64,000 nucleotides of DNA, from the NCBI RefSeq assembly GCF_900142075.1, contig NZ_FQZO01000005.1:62001-126000 (forward strand), read 5' to 3'. Source of the stretch: Clostridium amylolyticum. Lineage in GTDB: Bacteria > Bacillota > Clostridia > Clostridiales > Clostridiaceae. A model generated the notes under the pieces. The model had not been told where the DNA came from, ran no database searches, and saw only the letters and a program-made list of their open reading frames with translations. This document shows positions 52,236-60,431 of the stretch, in pieces (within the stretch, counting starts at the first letter, position 1; the number at the start of each line of letters is the position of its first letter). Position numbers and translations under genes: made by a program.

Positions 52236-52241
52236 ATTATA
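52236..52241 (-). promoter_or_regulatory. -10 element of the grd operon
   Basis: TATAAT on the minus strand about 23 bases before the riboswitch core. No strong -35 was visible at 17 bp. Confidence 0.45.
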
Positions 52242-52381
52242 AACTAAAGTTTTAAAAATTTCTATATTTTTTGTATATTTTGAACTATAGTAAATATTAA
52301 TACCTTCCATTGGGAAAACTAAATTTGGGTTAAAAAAATCTTTTTAACTCTGTATTGAAATATAAAATTCAAATTTGTAAA

Positions 52382-52516
52382 AGAAAGTAAAAGATAAGTA
52401 AAAGGTAAGAGCTAAGAGGTAAGAGTGAAGGATAAAACTCAAAGAGTTTTTTAAATTAACTTACTTCTTACTTCTTACCTCTTACTTCTTACTTCTTACT
52501 TCTTACTTCTTACTTA
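52382..52516. repeat. Heptad repeat copy B, self-complementary
   Basis: Left arm: degenerate GTAAGAG/TAAGAGG units (52388-52430) ending GTGAAGGATAAAACTC. Centre: AAAACTC-AAA-GAGTTTT hairpin (52434-52450). Right arm: TTACTTC repeated about eight times with period 7 (52460-52514). The arms are largely complementary, so the region could fold into a long stem capped by the AAAACTC hairpin. It lies directly upstream of the CAP lipoprotein gene. Confidence 0.75.
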
Positions 52517-52538
52517 TTTAATAAAGGATGGTGTTATT

Positions 52539-53336
52539 ATGAAAAAATTGTTTTGCTTATTAACTATGGTAATATTTTTTACCTCTTGTGCACCTGCAAA
52601 TAAAAACAAGGGGAATTTACCTCCTGCTACTAATCCTCAGAGTCCTTCAATGCAAACTCCTGAAGCACCTCCAGCAGCAACACCAGGGACTCCTGGTCAA
52701 ACTCCTGGGGGAACCACACCACAAGGTGGTACAGGAACTCCTCCTGCTACATCACCTTCAGCTCCTCCTACCACCACTAACCCTGGTGAGAGTAGCTCCG
52801 CTGCACCAAAGTCACAGGTGCCTGCTACTCCTCCTCCTGCTCCATCAAAACCATCTAAGGAAGCTGCCCCTGTTCCCACAGGAACCCTTCCTGCTATACC
52901 AACAAAATACACCTTTGACTATTTAGCAGCGGTAGAAGATAAGGTTTTAACATTGGTTAATAATGAAAGAGGAAAAGCAGGTCTTAGCTCCTTATCCATG
53001 AATGACAAACTTAGGCAGGCCTCTAGATATAAAGCTAATGAAATGCTCCAATATAACTATTTCGAACATTATTCTCCTTACACTAAAAATCCTTGGGATA
53101 CTGCTAGAGGCTTTGGTGTTACTTATTCAGCCTTTGGAGAAAATATATGGACTATGAGTTCCTCTGATGCTTCAGCTTTGCGCTCTAATGTAACAGCAGA
53201 AGTTATTGTAAATAGTTGGATGAACTCACCAGGACATAGAGCCAATATACTTAGTAAAAACTTTAATAAAATGGGCATAGGTGTAGTTGTCGGCTCCAAT
53301 GGCAAATGTTATGCATCCCAAATGTTTTCTGATTAA
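52539..53336 (+). CDS. CAP/SCP-domain lipoprotein with Pro/Thr-rich linker
   Basis: 265 residues. Lipoprotein signal with lipobox TSC at Cys17, a low-complexity Pro/Thr/Gly/Ser linker (about 20-120) that would span the wall, then a CAP (SCP/PR1) domain (about 130-265). The CAP signatures NERGKAGLSSLSMNDKLRQA, NYFEHYSPYTKNPWDTARGFG, GENIW and SWMNSPGHRANIL hold the conserved His and Glu residues. Similar domains include YkwD of Bacillus and spore-coat SafA partners; the reaction is not known. ATG at 52539 after AAAGGATGG. It ends at a perfect palindromic terminator shared with the convergent degV gene. Confidence 0.88.
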   Translation: MKKLFCLLTMVIFFTSCAPANKNKGNLPPATNPQSPSMQTPEAPPAATPGTPGQTPGGTTPQGGTGTPPATSPSAPPTTTNPGESSSAAPKSQVPATPPPAPSKPSKEAAPVPTGTLPAIPTKYTFDYLAAVEDKVLTLVNNERGKAGLSSLSMNDKLRQASRYKANEMLQYNYFEHYSPYTKNPWDTARGFGVTYSAFGENIWTMSSSDASALRSNVTAEVIVNSWMNSPGHRANILSKNFNKMGIGVVVGSNGKCYASQMFSD

Positions 53337-53340
53337 AGTA

Positions 53341-53370
53341 AAACAGCGAAGTTAATTAACTTCGCTGTTT
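53341..53370. terminator. Bidirectional terminator
   Basis: A perfect 30-bp palindrome, AAACAGCGAAGTTAA and its complement, between the convergent CAP lipoprotein and degV genes. Confidence 0.85.
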
Positions 53371-53374
53371 GTAT

Positions 53375-54208
53375 TTATGAAAAATAAAAAATTCCACAGG
53401 CTTTAGGGCCTGAATGTATTCCTACAGTGCAGCCTACTTCATTATTAATATAGTCTATATCATTATCCTCTAAATATTGTTTTAAAGGATGGTATATATC
53501 TTTATTTTCTATATGAAGCAGCATAACTGGTTCTCCAGAGACATGACCACTTTTTTCAAAGTTTTCAATTATGTATTTCATAGCTTTTTTACTGCCTCTA
53601 AATTTATCCTTAACTAAAATCTTTCCATTTTTAATTTCTAACACAATCTTTATGCCAAGAATGGAACCTATAATTCCCGCGGTTTTAGATAGCCTTCCAC
53701 CTTTAACTAGATTATCTAAGCTCTCAAATCCTAACAAACTACTAACTCTTGGTATATATTCCATTAACTTATTGTGTATATCTTTAACTTCCATACCCTC
53801 CTTCATTAGCCTTGCAGCCTTCAATACCAGTATACCTAATCCACTGGTAACATTTCTTGAATCAATTACAGTTATATCTGAATTTTCAAAGGAATCTCTT
53901 GCAAGACAAGCAGAATGATAGGTGCCACTCATTTCCGAGGAAAGATGAATAGAAAGTATGCTATATCCTTCCTTTATATATCTTTCATACACTTCATGGA
54001 ATCTAGCTGGTGTAACTTGAGATGTAAATGCTTTGCAATTATCCCTTTCCATTTTGCGTAATAGGGTGTTTATATGAATATCTACTCCATCTAGATAGCT
54101 TTCATCTCCTAAATTTATAATTAAAGGCACAACATCTATGTCGTACTTATCTAAAATATCTTTAGGTAAATCGCAGGTGCTGTCCGTTATAATTTTTATT
54201 TTTGACAT
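53375..54208 (-). CDS. DegV family fatty-acid-binding protein
   Basis: 277 residues, two-domain DegV/FakB fold. The start KIIITDSTCDLP (seen as IKIITDSTCDLPKDIL) and SSEMSGTYHSACLA hold the residues that grip a fatty acid carboxylate; FESLDNLVKGGRLSKTAG is the second signature. In staphylococci such proteins present exogenous fatty acids to the kinase FakA. No fakA is nearby; dhaL in this window is the paralogous fold but belongs to glycerol metabolism. ATG at 54208 after AGGGGGAT. Confidence 0.93.
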   Translation of the reverse strand: MSKIKIITDSTCDLPKDILDKYDIDVVPLIINLGDESYLDGVDIHINTLLRKMERDNCKAFTSQVTPARFHEVYERYIKEGYSILSIHLSSEMSGTYHSACLARDSFENSDITVIDSRNVTSGLGILVLKAARLMKEGMEVKDIHNKLMEYIPRVSSLLGFESLDNLVKGGRLSKTAGIIGSILGIKIVLEIKNGKILVKDKFRGSKKAMKYIIENFEKSGHVSGEPVMLLHIENKDIYHPLKQYLEDNDIDYINNEVGCTVGIHSGPKACGIFYFS

Positions 54209-54218
54209 TAAAATCCCC

Positions 54219-54686
54219 CTACTTCATATTTGGGAACCCATTTTGTCTTAAAGCTTCATAAGCTACTACTGCCACTGTATTTGATAAATTAAGTGAACGA
54301 GTGCTGGTTTCTAACATGGGTACCCTGATACATGTTTCGTAATTCTCATCTTTAATATATTGAGGAAGGCCAGATGATTCTCTCCCAAAAATAATAAAAT
54401 CTCCGGAATTAAACTTAACTTCATCATAATATTTATTACCATGGGTGGTAGATAAATAAAAGACCCCTTGAGGATATTTGCTCCTCAAATCCTCATAGCT
54501 TTCATGAATTTCCAGATCTAAATAGGGCCAATAATCTAAGCCTGCTCTTTTTAAATGCTTCTCATCTAAGCTAAAACCTAAAGGCTTTATTAAATGAAGC
54601 TTAGAGTTTGTTAATACACAAGTACGTGCAATATTTCCTGTGTTCTGAGGAATTTCTGGCTGAAATAATACTATATTTAAATTCAC
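54219..54686 (-). CDS. trmL: tRNA (cytidine/uridine-34-2'-O)-methyltransferase TrmL
   Basis: 155 residues, minimal SPOUT methyltransferase that modifies the wobble base of tRNA-Leu. Motifs: PEIPQNTGNIARTC at the start, FGRESSGLPQYI, and the knotted C-terminus RSLNLSNTVAVVAYEALRQ. Starts with GTG at 54686, eight bases after TTGGAGG. 10 bp upstream of degV, probably cotranscribed. Confidence 0.95.
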   Translation of the reverse strand: MNLNIVLFQPEIPQNTGNIARTCVLTNSKLHLIKPLGFSLDEKHLKRAGLDYWPYLDLEIHESYEDLRSKYPQGVFYLSTTHGNKYYDEVKFNSGDFIIFGRESSGLPQYIKDENYETCIRVPMLETSTRSLNLSNTVAVVAYEALRQNGFPNMK

Positions 54687-54767
54687 TTAAATACCTCCAA
54701 CTAATAAATTATTACTTAAATATACTACAATAATTATATAGTGAAGTCAAAAGCCAAAATTATGGGA

Positions 54768-55020
54768 GAAGTAAGAACTAAGAGGTAAGAGGTAAGAGTG
54801 AAGGATCAAGTGATTCTTAGCTTCAGAGGTCGTTTGCTTAAAAGGAATACTTACTCCAGCTGAAGCTTAGAAGAACTTATCCAGGAGCTTAGCTCCGCTT
54901 ATCCCACCACTTAAAGAAGTGGAGGTATTAATTGGCGCTAAGCTATCGGATAAAACTCATGGAGTTTTTATAACTAATTATACCTATCACCTATTACTTA
55001 TTACCTCTTACTTATTATCT
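54768..55020. repeat. Heptad repeat copy C, interrupted
   Basis: Left arm GTAAGAACTAAGAGGTAAGAGGTAAG-type units (54771-54800) ending GTGAAGGAT; right part TAAAACTC-ATG-GAGTTTTTA hairpin (54951-54968), then TTACTTA/TTACCTC units (54984-55020). In copies A and B GGAT runs straight into AAAACTC; here a 141-bp block lies between, flanked by GGAT on both sides. Confidence 0.7.
54807..54947. mobile_element. Palindrome-rich insertion inside a heptad repeat
   Basis: 141 bp flanked by GGAT (54803-54806 and 54948-54951), a possible 4-bp target duplication. It contains stacked hairpins: AGCTTCAG...CTGAAGCT, GGAGC-TTA-GCTCC and CCACTT-AAAG-AAGTGG. No ORF. It may be a non-autonomous palindromic element or the remnant end of an IS200/IS605-type element, whose ends form similar hairpins. 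Confidence 0.5.
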
Positions 55021-55028
55021 CTTAATTA

Positions 55029-55880
55029 TTATCTATTTTCTAAATATTCTTCAATTATAAATTTCTCAATTACCTTTGCTACTCCATCTTCTGCATTAGT
55101 GGCAGTTACATAATCAGCCTTTTCCTTAACATATTCTTCAGCATTACCCATAGCTACCCCTAGACCAGCATACTCTATCATAGAAAGATCATTTTCATTA
55201 TCCCCTATACAAATTATCTCATCTCTATCAATATTATATAATGAGGCTAAAACCTCTACTGCTCTTCCTTTTGTAACATCCTTACCGTTTATTTCAATAT
55301 TTGTTATATATGAGCTAACCACTTCTATATCTTCTATTTGTCTTAGCTCTTCTTTTGCTTTTAATATTTTTTCTACATCCTCATCTACACCAATACACTT
55401 TAATATATCTGCATCATGATCTCTAAATACTTTCTCCCATTCATTCATATCCTTGATAATATTAACATCTATTTTCAATTCATCCGGTACGGAATCATTC
55501 CTATCATTATATATTTTAGCTGAATAAACTAAATCTCCTGAAAAAACTGCTTCTGGTGTATGGTAGTGAGGTATAATATCATACTTGTTTAAAATGGCTA
55601 ATATTTTCATACAATTATCCATTCCCAGTACCTTTTTATATATAACATCCTCTTTATTTTTTCCTCTTACAAAAGCTCCATTAGCAGATATAACTGGAGC
55701 TTTAACTCCAATTATATCTGCATAATAAGCTGCGGAATTATACATTCTACCAGTAGCAATAGCTATTTTAACTCCTAGTTCATGAGCTTTATTAATAGCT
55801 ATTTTATTCCTCTCACTAACTTCATGGGATGTATTTAATAATGTGCCATCCATATCTGTACAAATAAGTTTATATTTCAT
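55029..55880 (-). CDS. Cof-type HAD phosphatase
   Basis: 283 residues, HAD superfamily subclass IIB. Motif I ICTDMDGTLLNTS with nucleophile Asp9, motif II IATGR, a Lys in KGRAVEVLA, and motif IV CIGDNENDLSMI. The cap (about 85-195) is the Cof type. Hydrolyses a sugar phosphate or nucleotide; the substrate cannot be told. ATG at 55880 after AAAGGAG. Confidence 0.93.
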   Translation of the reverse strand: MKYKLICTDMDGTLLNTSHEVSERNKIAINKAHELGVKIAIATGRMYNSAAYYADIIGVKAPVISANGAFVRGKNKEDVIYKKVLGMDNCMKILAILNKYDIIPHYHTPEAVFSGDLVYSAKIYNDRNDSVPDELKIDVNIIKDMNEWEKVFRDHDADILKCIGVDEDVEKILKAKEELRQIEDIEVVSSYITNIEINGKDVTKGRAVEVLASLYNIDRDEIICIGDNENDLSMIEYAGLGVAMGNAEEYVKEKADYVTATNAEDGVAKVIEKFIIEEYLENR

Positions 55881-55948
55881 CTTTTAATCTCCTTTGTGCA
55901 ATGCAATGATCAAATTACATATTTTCATTCTAGTATAACAATTTTTAT

Positions 55949-58135
55949 CTATAGAAAATATCTCTTGGCAAAATAGATTACCCTATTTTTACTTTCCTTT
56001 TTTATAGATTTTTCTATTTTCTCTAATATAGCCTTTTTATTAATATTAGTTTCTATTCCACCATAGTATTCTTCATATACAAGATCCACTAGCTTTATCA
56101 TTTGCTTTTTAGACTCTTCATGGTGAATATTCTTCACAAATTCTTTGTCTGTTTGTGATAGTGATTTGTTATATCCTAAGCTCTCCATTCTTCTTAATGA
56201 ATACTTATAAAGTGGTATTATACTATTATTATTTACTATCTTTGTATACTTAGCTTTATTTAATATAGCTTTTAATATTATTATGCTAACTATACCTAAA
56301 ACAAAATAGAGACTTTTAGGTACTTTATTAATGGGAATGCTAGACTTAGGCTGTTCTACAGTTGTATCTTCAGGCTTTTCTTCTGGTTTGTTTTGCTGAG
56401 GCAAAGGCAAGTTTTCTTCTTGCTGATCATTTCCAGCATTATCTCCTTGATTTCTAAGTCTTTGCTCCGTAGGGGTTGTAGAGGTATCCATGGTAACCCA
56501 GTAAGAATTATATCCATCATCAAGATAAGCTTCTGTCCATGCATGGGCATCTTCGTTGGTAACTTTGTATAGTCCCTGGCTGCTTTTTTCTGGAGGCATT
56601 TTAAATCCTTCCACATACCTAGCTGGAATACCCGCAATCCTAAGCATTATAGTAAATGCAGAAGCAGAGTATACGCAGTATCCCTTCTTCTCTTCAAATA
56701 AATAATAATCTACAAAATCTTTACCTGATGGCACTTCAGAAACCTGGAGGGTATAAGAATAGTTATCGCTTATGTACTTCCTTATTTTCTCAGCCTTTTC
56801 ATAATTATTCTTACTTCCAGCTACTATTTTTTCCACCAATTCTATGGTTCTTAAACTTATACTTTCAGGTAATTGTAAATATTCTTTTTTACTTTCAGCA
56901 TTTTCTCTTACACTCATTATATTCTTTTTATTATATATTACCTTATTGTAAAAATAATCTTCTTCTAAAAAACTTATAACGTAATTACTATTCATAACTC
57001 CTGAAAATGCTGCGGTGCTACTTTCCTCATTTATATATACTTCCCCTTTGTCAATATCTATATTAAGTGGATAGCTGGGTACAAATATAGTAGAATTATT
57101 TTTATTCTCTGGATATACAATAATGGAATTTTGAGGTATCATACCCTCAGTAACCACTTGAGCTTTTGCATATTCAAATTCTTTCTTTTGAGAAAAATCT
57201 TTTTTATTTGTTTTCCAGGAGCTTCCGTTATATATTTCCTTAACTGATCCCTTCAAATAATATGGTTTACTGCTATCTACTTTAAGAACTAAAGCATTAT
57301 TAAGAGTTAAAGAGCCACCTAGTTTTCTCTCTGTATTCGAATACCCCGACTGAGATAAGCTGTACAAATTACTTTTCACCTTTAATGAACCCTCTCCTGA
57401 AGCTGATGGAGAAAAACTATTATTAAATTTATCTATTATAGTTTTAGTATATTTTCCCTCTATGCTCTGTGGCATATAACTTATTAATGAAGATAGGATT
57501 ACCGCAAGTATGGAAATAGGTATTATAACGCTTATGGGTTTGATATTTTGCTTAATTCTTAGGGTGTTCATTCTATTCATAAATACATTGTGGTTGTTTA
57601 TGGAGTAGGTAATTATACTTAACACAGAAAATTTAAATAAACTTCCCTTTACTTCATTAACATAGTCTAACATCCACAAAAACATTAAAATAGAAAAGTT
57701 TAATATTATTAATGAATCAAGAAATCCTCTTTGGCATAGCCATAAAACCACTATGGTAATAAAGGGTATAGTTATGATAAAAATACTTTTAAATTGATAA
57801 AAGCTAGTATTTTTTCCTTTATATAAACTTGTATTTATATATTCTATATTTTTTACAATTCCGTTATAGATAAAGGTTGAAAGACTTTCTCGAAATAATA
57901 TCAATGCTCCTAGTAAAATCGCAACAATAATAAGGAAAAAAACAACCTTTTGCTCACTGCGATATAATATGCTGTGACAAATCCAATAGACTAAAACCCC
58001 TATGGATATTAATAAAATTATAGTTAAATAACTATAATTTTCCATTCTATAAGCCTTTTTCATAACTCCAATAGAGAATAATATATTTAGATAAATAAGC
58101 ATAATATTTATTTTGTTTTTATTTAACCATTTCAT
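55949..58135 (-). CDS. Membrane transglutaminase-like protein (TgpA type)
   Basis: 728 residues. About six membrane segments at the N-terminus (1-215), an extracellular region, a transglutaminase core, one more membrane helix (near 620) and a cytoplasmic tail. The catalytic triad is present: Cys in KKGYCVYSASAFTIML, His in NEDAHAWTEAY, Asp in WVTMDTS. Function of the family is thought to be protein crosslinking or peptidase-like processing at the cell surface. Third gene of the MoxR-DUF58-transglutaminase triad, eight bp after the DUF58 gene. Confidence 0.9.
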   Translation of the reverse strand: MKWLNKNKINIMLIYLNILFSIGVMKKAYRMENYSYLTIILLISIGVLVYWICHSILYRSEQKVVFFLIIVAILLGALILFRESLSTFIYNGIVKNIEYINTSLYKGKNTSFYQFKSIFIITIPFITIVVLWLCQRGFLDSLIILNFSILMFLWMLDYVNEVKGSLFKFSVLSIITYSINNHNVFMNRMNTLRIKQNIKPISVIIPISILAVILSSLISYMPQSIEGKYTKTIIDKFNNSFSPSASGEGSLKVKSNLYSLSQSGYSNTERKLGGSLTLNNALVLKVDSSKPYYLKGSVKEIYNGSSWKTNKKDFSQKKEFEYAKAQVVTEGMIPQNSIIVYPENKNNSTIFVPSYPLNIDIDKGEVYINEESSTAAFSGVMNSNYVISFLEEDYFYNKVIYNKKNIMSVRENAESKKEYLQLPESISLRTIELVEKIVAGSKNNYEKAEKIRKYISDNYSYTLQVSEVPSGKDFVDYYLFEEKKGYCVYSASAFTIMLRIAGIPARYVEGFKMPPEKSSQGLYKVTNEDAHAWTEAYLDDGYNSYWVTMDTSTTPTEQRLRNQGDNAGNDQQEENLPLPQQNKPEEKPEDTTVEQPKSSIPINKVPKSLYFVLGIVSIIILKAILNKAKYTKIVNNNSIIPLYKYSLRRMESLGYNKSLSQTDKEFVKNIHHEESKKQMIKLVDLVYEEYYGGIETNINKKAILEKIEKSIKKESKNRVIYFAKRYFL

Positions 58136-58143
58136 ACTCTCAC

Positions 58144-59343
58144 CTATCTTGTCACCACTTCTTCAAAGGCTATATCTTCCTCTTGCTCCCCTTTAAGTAG
58201 TGATTTAATATTATAACAGTGTATATCTAATCTTTTTAAAATATCTTTATATTCATCTGACACTTCATTTTCTTCTGCTATAAATAGAACCATTCCATAG
58301 CCTTTTTCCTTACTTTCTATTATATAATTTACTAAAGCTTCAGATACTCTGGCGGTTATTATACCTACTCCGCTTTTAGTGTGTAGCTTATTAATATTTT
58401 TTTGCATGAAATCTATGATATTATTCTTGCCGTTACTTTTTTCTGCCAAAAAGAACTCCCTTATCTTTTGAAAATCTTCTTTTTCTTCTATATTAAAGCT
58501 TGTACCTAGTTTATTATTCAAGAAAAGTTTCATTTCAACAGCTCTATCTGTCATGGTAGATATAAGGGATAACGCAAAATCTATCATCATTTCTTCCTTT
58601 ATTCCTTTTGAATCTAATGTATAATTAGCTTCATTCATATCTAAAAATAGTGCAAATTCTTCTCCTGATACTGTTTCATAATTTTTTATATATAGTTCTT
58701 GCTGTTTTGCACTAACCTTCCAGTTAATCCTCTTAAGACTATCTCCTTCTTGATATCTTCTCATATCCCTGGCAGAATAAGTGTCCTCTATACTACTTTT
58801 GCTTCTAAAAGTATTTTTGAAAATGTCATTGCCTTTAAATATTTTTTCTTCAATGGAATAAATTCTTGGGTAAACTTTAATAATTTTATTTTTGTCTTCT
58901 TTTCTTTTTAAATCCACTACTCCAAATATATCTCTAACCCATACAATAAAACTTCCTAAATTGTATACTCCTCTAATACTAAAATTCATGTTATACTTCA
59001 AATCCACTTCTTCACCATATCTTAAAGAAAATATTTCTCCACTGTAATGAGGAAACAAGCTTTGTAAAGCATTGTTTTTAATAATTATGTAAGGTATAAA
59101 AAAAATGCTTCTATTTTTAATACTAATTATTAAGGTCTCATTAATGCCACAGTAATACTCTCTTTCTGGTAAGCTAACACTGATTTTAATATTTATTAAA
59201 TATATAATAGATAAAATAAAAGAAGCAACTAGGGTTACTGCAAAGGTGTAAAACAATGTATATGGAAGATTTCCACCTTGTATATATGCAAATATATATG
59301 CCATAACCATAAGTATAATAAATTTATAATTTATTCGTATCAT
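58144..59343 (-). CDS. DUF58 domain protein
   Basis: 399 residues. Two membrane segments at the N-terminus (about 8-45), then a beta-rich region and the DUF58 motif DMRRYQEGDSLKRINWKVSAKQQEL-type (DMRRYQEGDSLKRINWK visible), followed by a von Willebrand-like fold with the metal-site start FALFLDMNEA. Usually a partner of MoxR ATPases. Starts one base from the moxR stop; ATG at 59343. Confidence 0.92.
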   Translation of the reverse strand: MIRINYKFIILMVMAYIFAYIQGGNLPYTLFYTFAVTLVASFILSIIYLINIKISVSLPEREYYCGINETLIISIKNRSIFFIPYIIIKNNALQSLFPHYSGEIFSLRYGEEVDLKYNMNFSIRGVYNLGSFIVWVRDIFGVVDLKRKEDKNKIIKVYPRIYSIEEKIFKGNDIFKNTFRSKSSIEDTYSARDMRRYQEGDSLKRINWKVSAKQQELYIKNYETVSGEEFALFLDMNEANYTLDSKGIKEEMMIDFALSLISTMTDRAVEMKLFLNNKLGTSFNIEEKEDFQKIREFFLAEKSNGKNNIIDFMQKNINKLHTKSGVGIITARVSEALVNYIIESKEKGYGMVLFIAEENEVSDEYKDILKRLDIHCYNIKSLLKGEQEEDIAFEEVVTR

Positions 59344-59344
59344 A

Positions 59345-60286
59345 TTATCCTACCTTTGGGACACTTACCCGCTTAATTAAATCTTGTAAAATATCTTCTT
59401 CAGTATATCCATTAGCCTTACCTAGAGAAGACAGTATGATTCTATGACCTAAAACTAAAGACATATTTTCTTTAACATCCTCAGGTATTACGTAATTTCG
59501 TCCTTTAATTAAGGCGCTGGCTTGAGATATCCTAAGAAGTGAAAGAGCAGCTCTGGGACTAACCCCTAAAGTAATATACTGACTATCTCTAGTTATATTT
59601 GCGATATCCACTATATACTCATTTATAGCTCTAGTTGCCTTAACTTCTTTAACCTTTTTTTGAAGATAAATTATGTCCTCTCCAGAAGCTACTGGCTCAA
59701 TTTTATCCATAGGATCTTCTTCTCTATATATATCTAAAATATCTATTTCTGATTCCTTAGAAGGATATCCTATTTTAACCTTCATCACAAATCTATCCAA
59801 CTGAGCCTCCGGGAGTATGAAGGTTCCTTCATAATCTACAGGGTTTTGAGTGGCCAAAACTATAAATGGCTTTTCTAATTTATAGGTATGATTTCCTTCT
59901 GATACCTGCCTTTCTTCCATAACCTCCAATAATGCTGATTGAGTTTTAGGTGAAGTTCTGTTTATTTCATCTGCTAATACCACATTGGAAAATATAGGTC
60001 CTTTTTTAAATTGGAACTCCATATCCTTTTGATTATATATAGATATACCAGTAATATCAGAGGGCAATAAATCAGGAGTAAATTGAATTCTGCTATAGGA
60101 TAGGCTAAGGGATTTTGAAAGAGCTTTAATAAGAGTAGTCTTACCTACACCAGGAACATCTTCAATAAGTATATGTCCACCAGCAATAATTCCTTTCATA
60201 ATATCAGTAATAGCATCTTTCTTTCCAATTATGACATTACTCACACTGTCTATAACTTTCTCTATTATTAGGTTTTCTTTGTTCAT
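59345..60286 (-). CDS. MoxR-family AAA+ ATPase
   Basis: 313 residues. Walker A EDVPGVGKTTLIKAL, Walker B NVVLADEINRTSPKTQSALLEVMEERQV, sensor 1 VLATQNPVDYEGTF and the lid region LGVSPRAALSLLRISQA. A chaperone-like ATPase thought to help assemble or activate the DUF58/von Willebrand partner. First gene of the triad; ATG at 60286 after AGAGGTG. Confidence 0.95.
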   Translation of the reverse strand: MNKENLIIEKVIDSVSNVIIGKKDAITDIMKGIIAGGHILIEDVPGVGKTTLIKALSKSLSLSYSRIQFTPDLLPSDITGISIYNQKDMEFQFKKGPIFSNVVLADEINRTSPKTQSALLEVMEERQVSEGNHTYKLEKPFIVLATQNPVDYEGTFILPEAQLDRFVMKVKIGYPSKESEIDILDIYREEDPMDKIEPVASGEDIIYLQKKVKEVKATRAINEYIVDIANITRDSQYITLGVSPRAALSLLRISQASALIKGRNYVIPEDVKENMSLVLGHRIILSSLGKANGYTEEDILQDLIKRVSVPKVG

Positions 60287-60389
60287 ATTTTCACCTCTAC
60301 CATAATATTGCTAATTATTATTCTACCATACATTTGTAAATCAATACTATAATTGAATGTTTTTTATTACTTTTACAAAATTATAAAGT

Positions 60390-60428
60390 TTAAGCCTTTG
60401 CTTTATTATAAGCAAAGGCTTAATTTTT
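60390..60428. terminator. Terminator downstream of the VanW gene
   Basis: 14-bp stem TTAAGCCTTTGCTT / AAGCAAAGGCTTAA. The best T tract (seven T) is on the plus strand; on the minus strand, which carries the VanW gene, the following bases are only moderately T-rich. It still lies directly past the VanW stop. Confidence 0.65.
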
Positions 60429-60431
60429 TTA

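Noticed and set aside
52460..52514. Short regular repeat as a CRISPR array
   Set aside because: Units are 7 bp with no spacers; it is a simple tandem repeat.
52588..52926. Leu-rich ORF and opposite-strand Gly/Val-rich ORF in the CAP gene
   Set aside because: Shadows produced by the Pro/Thr/Gly-rich linker codons in other frames.
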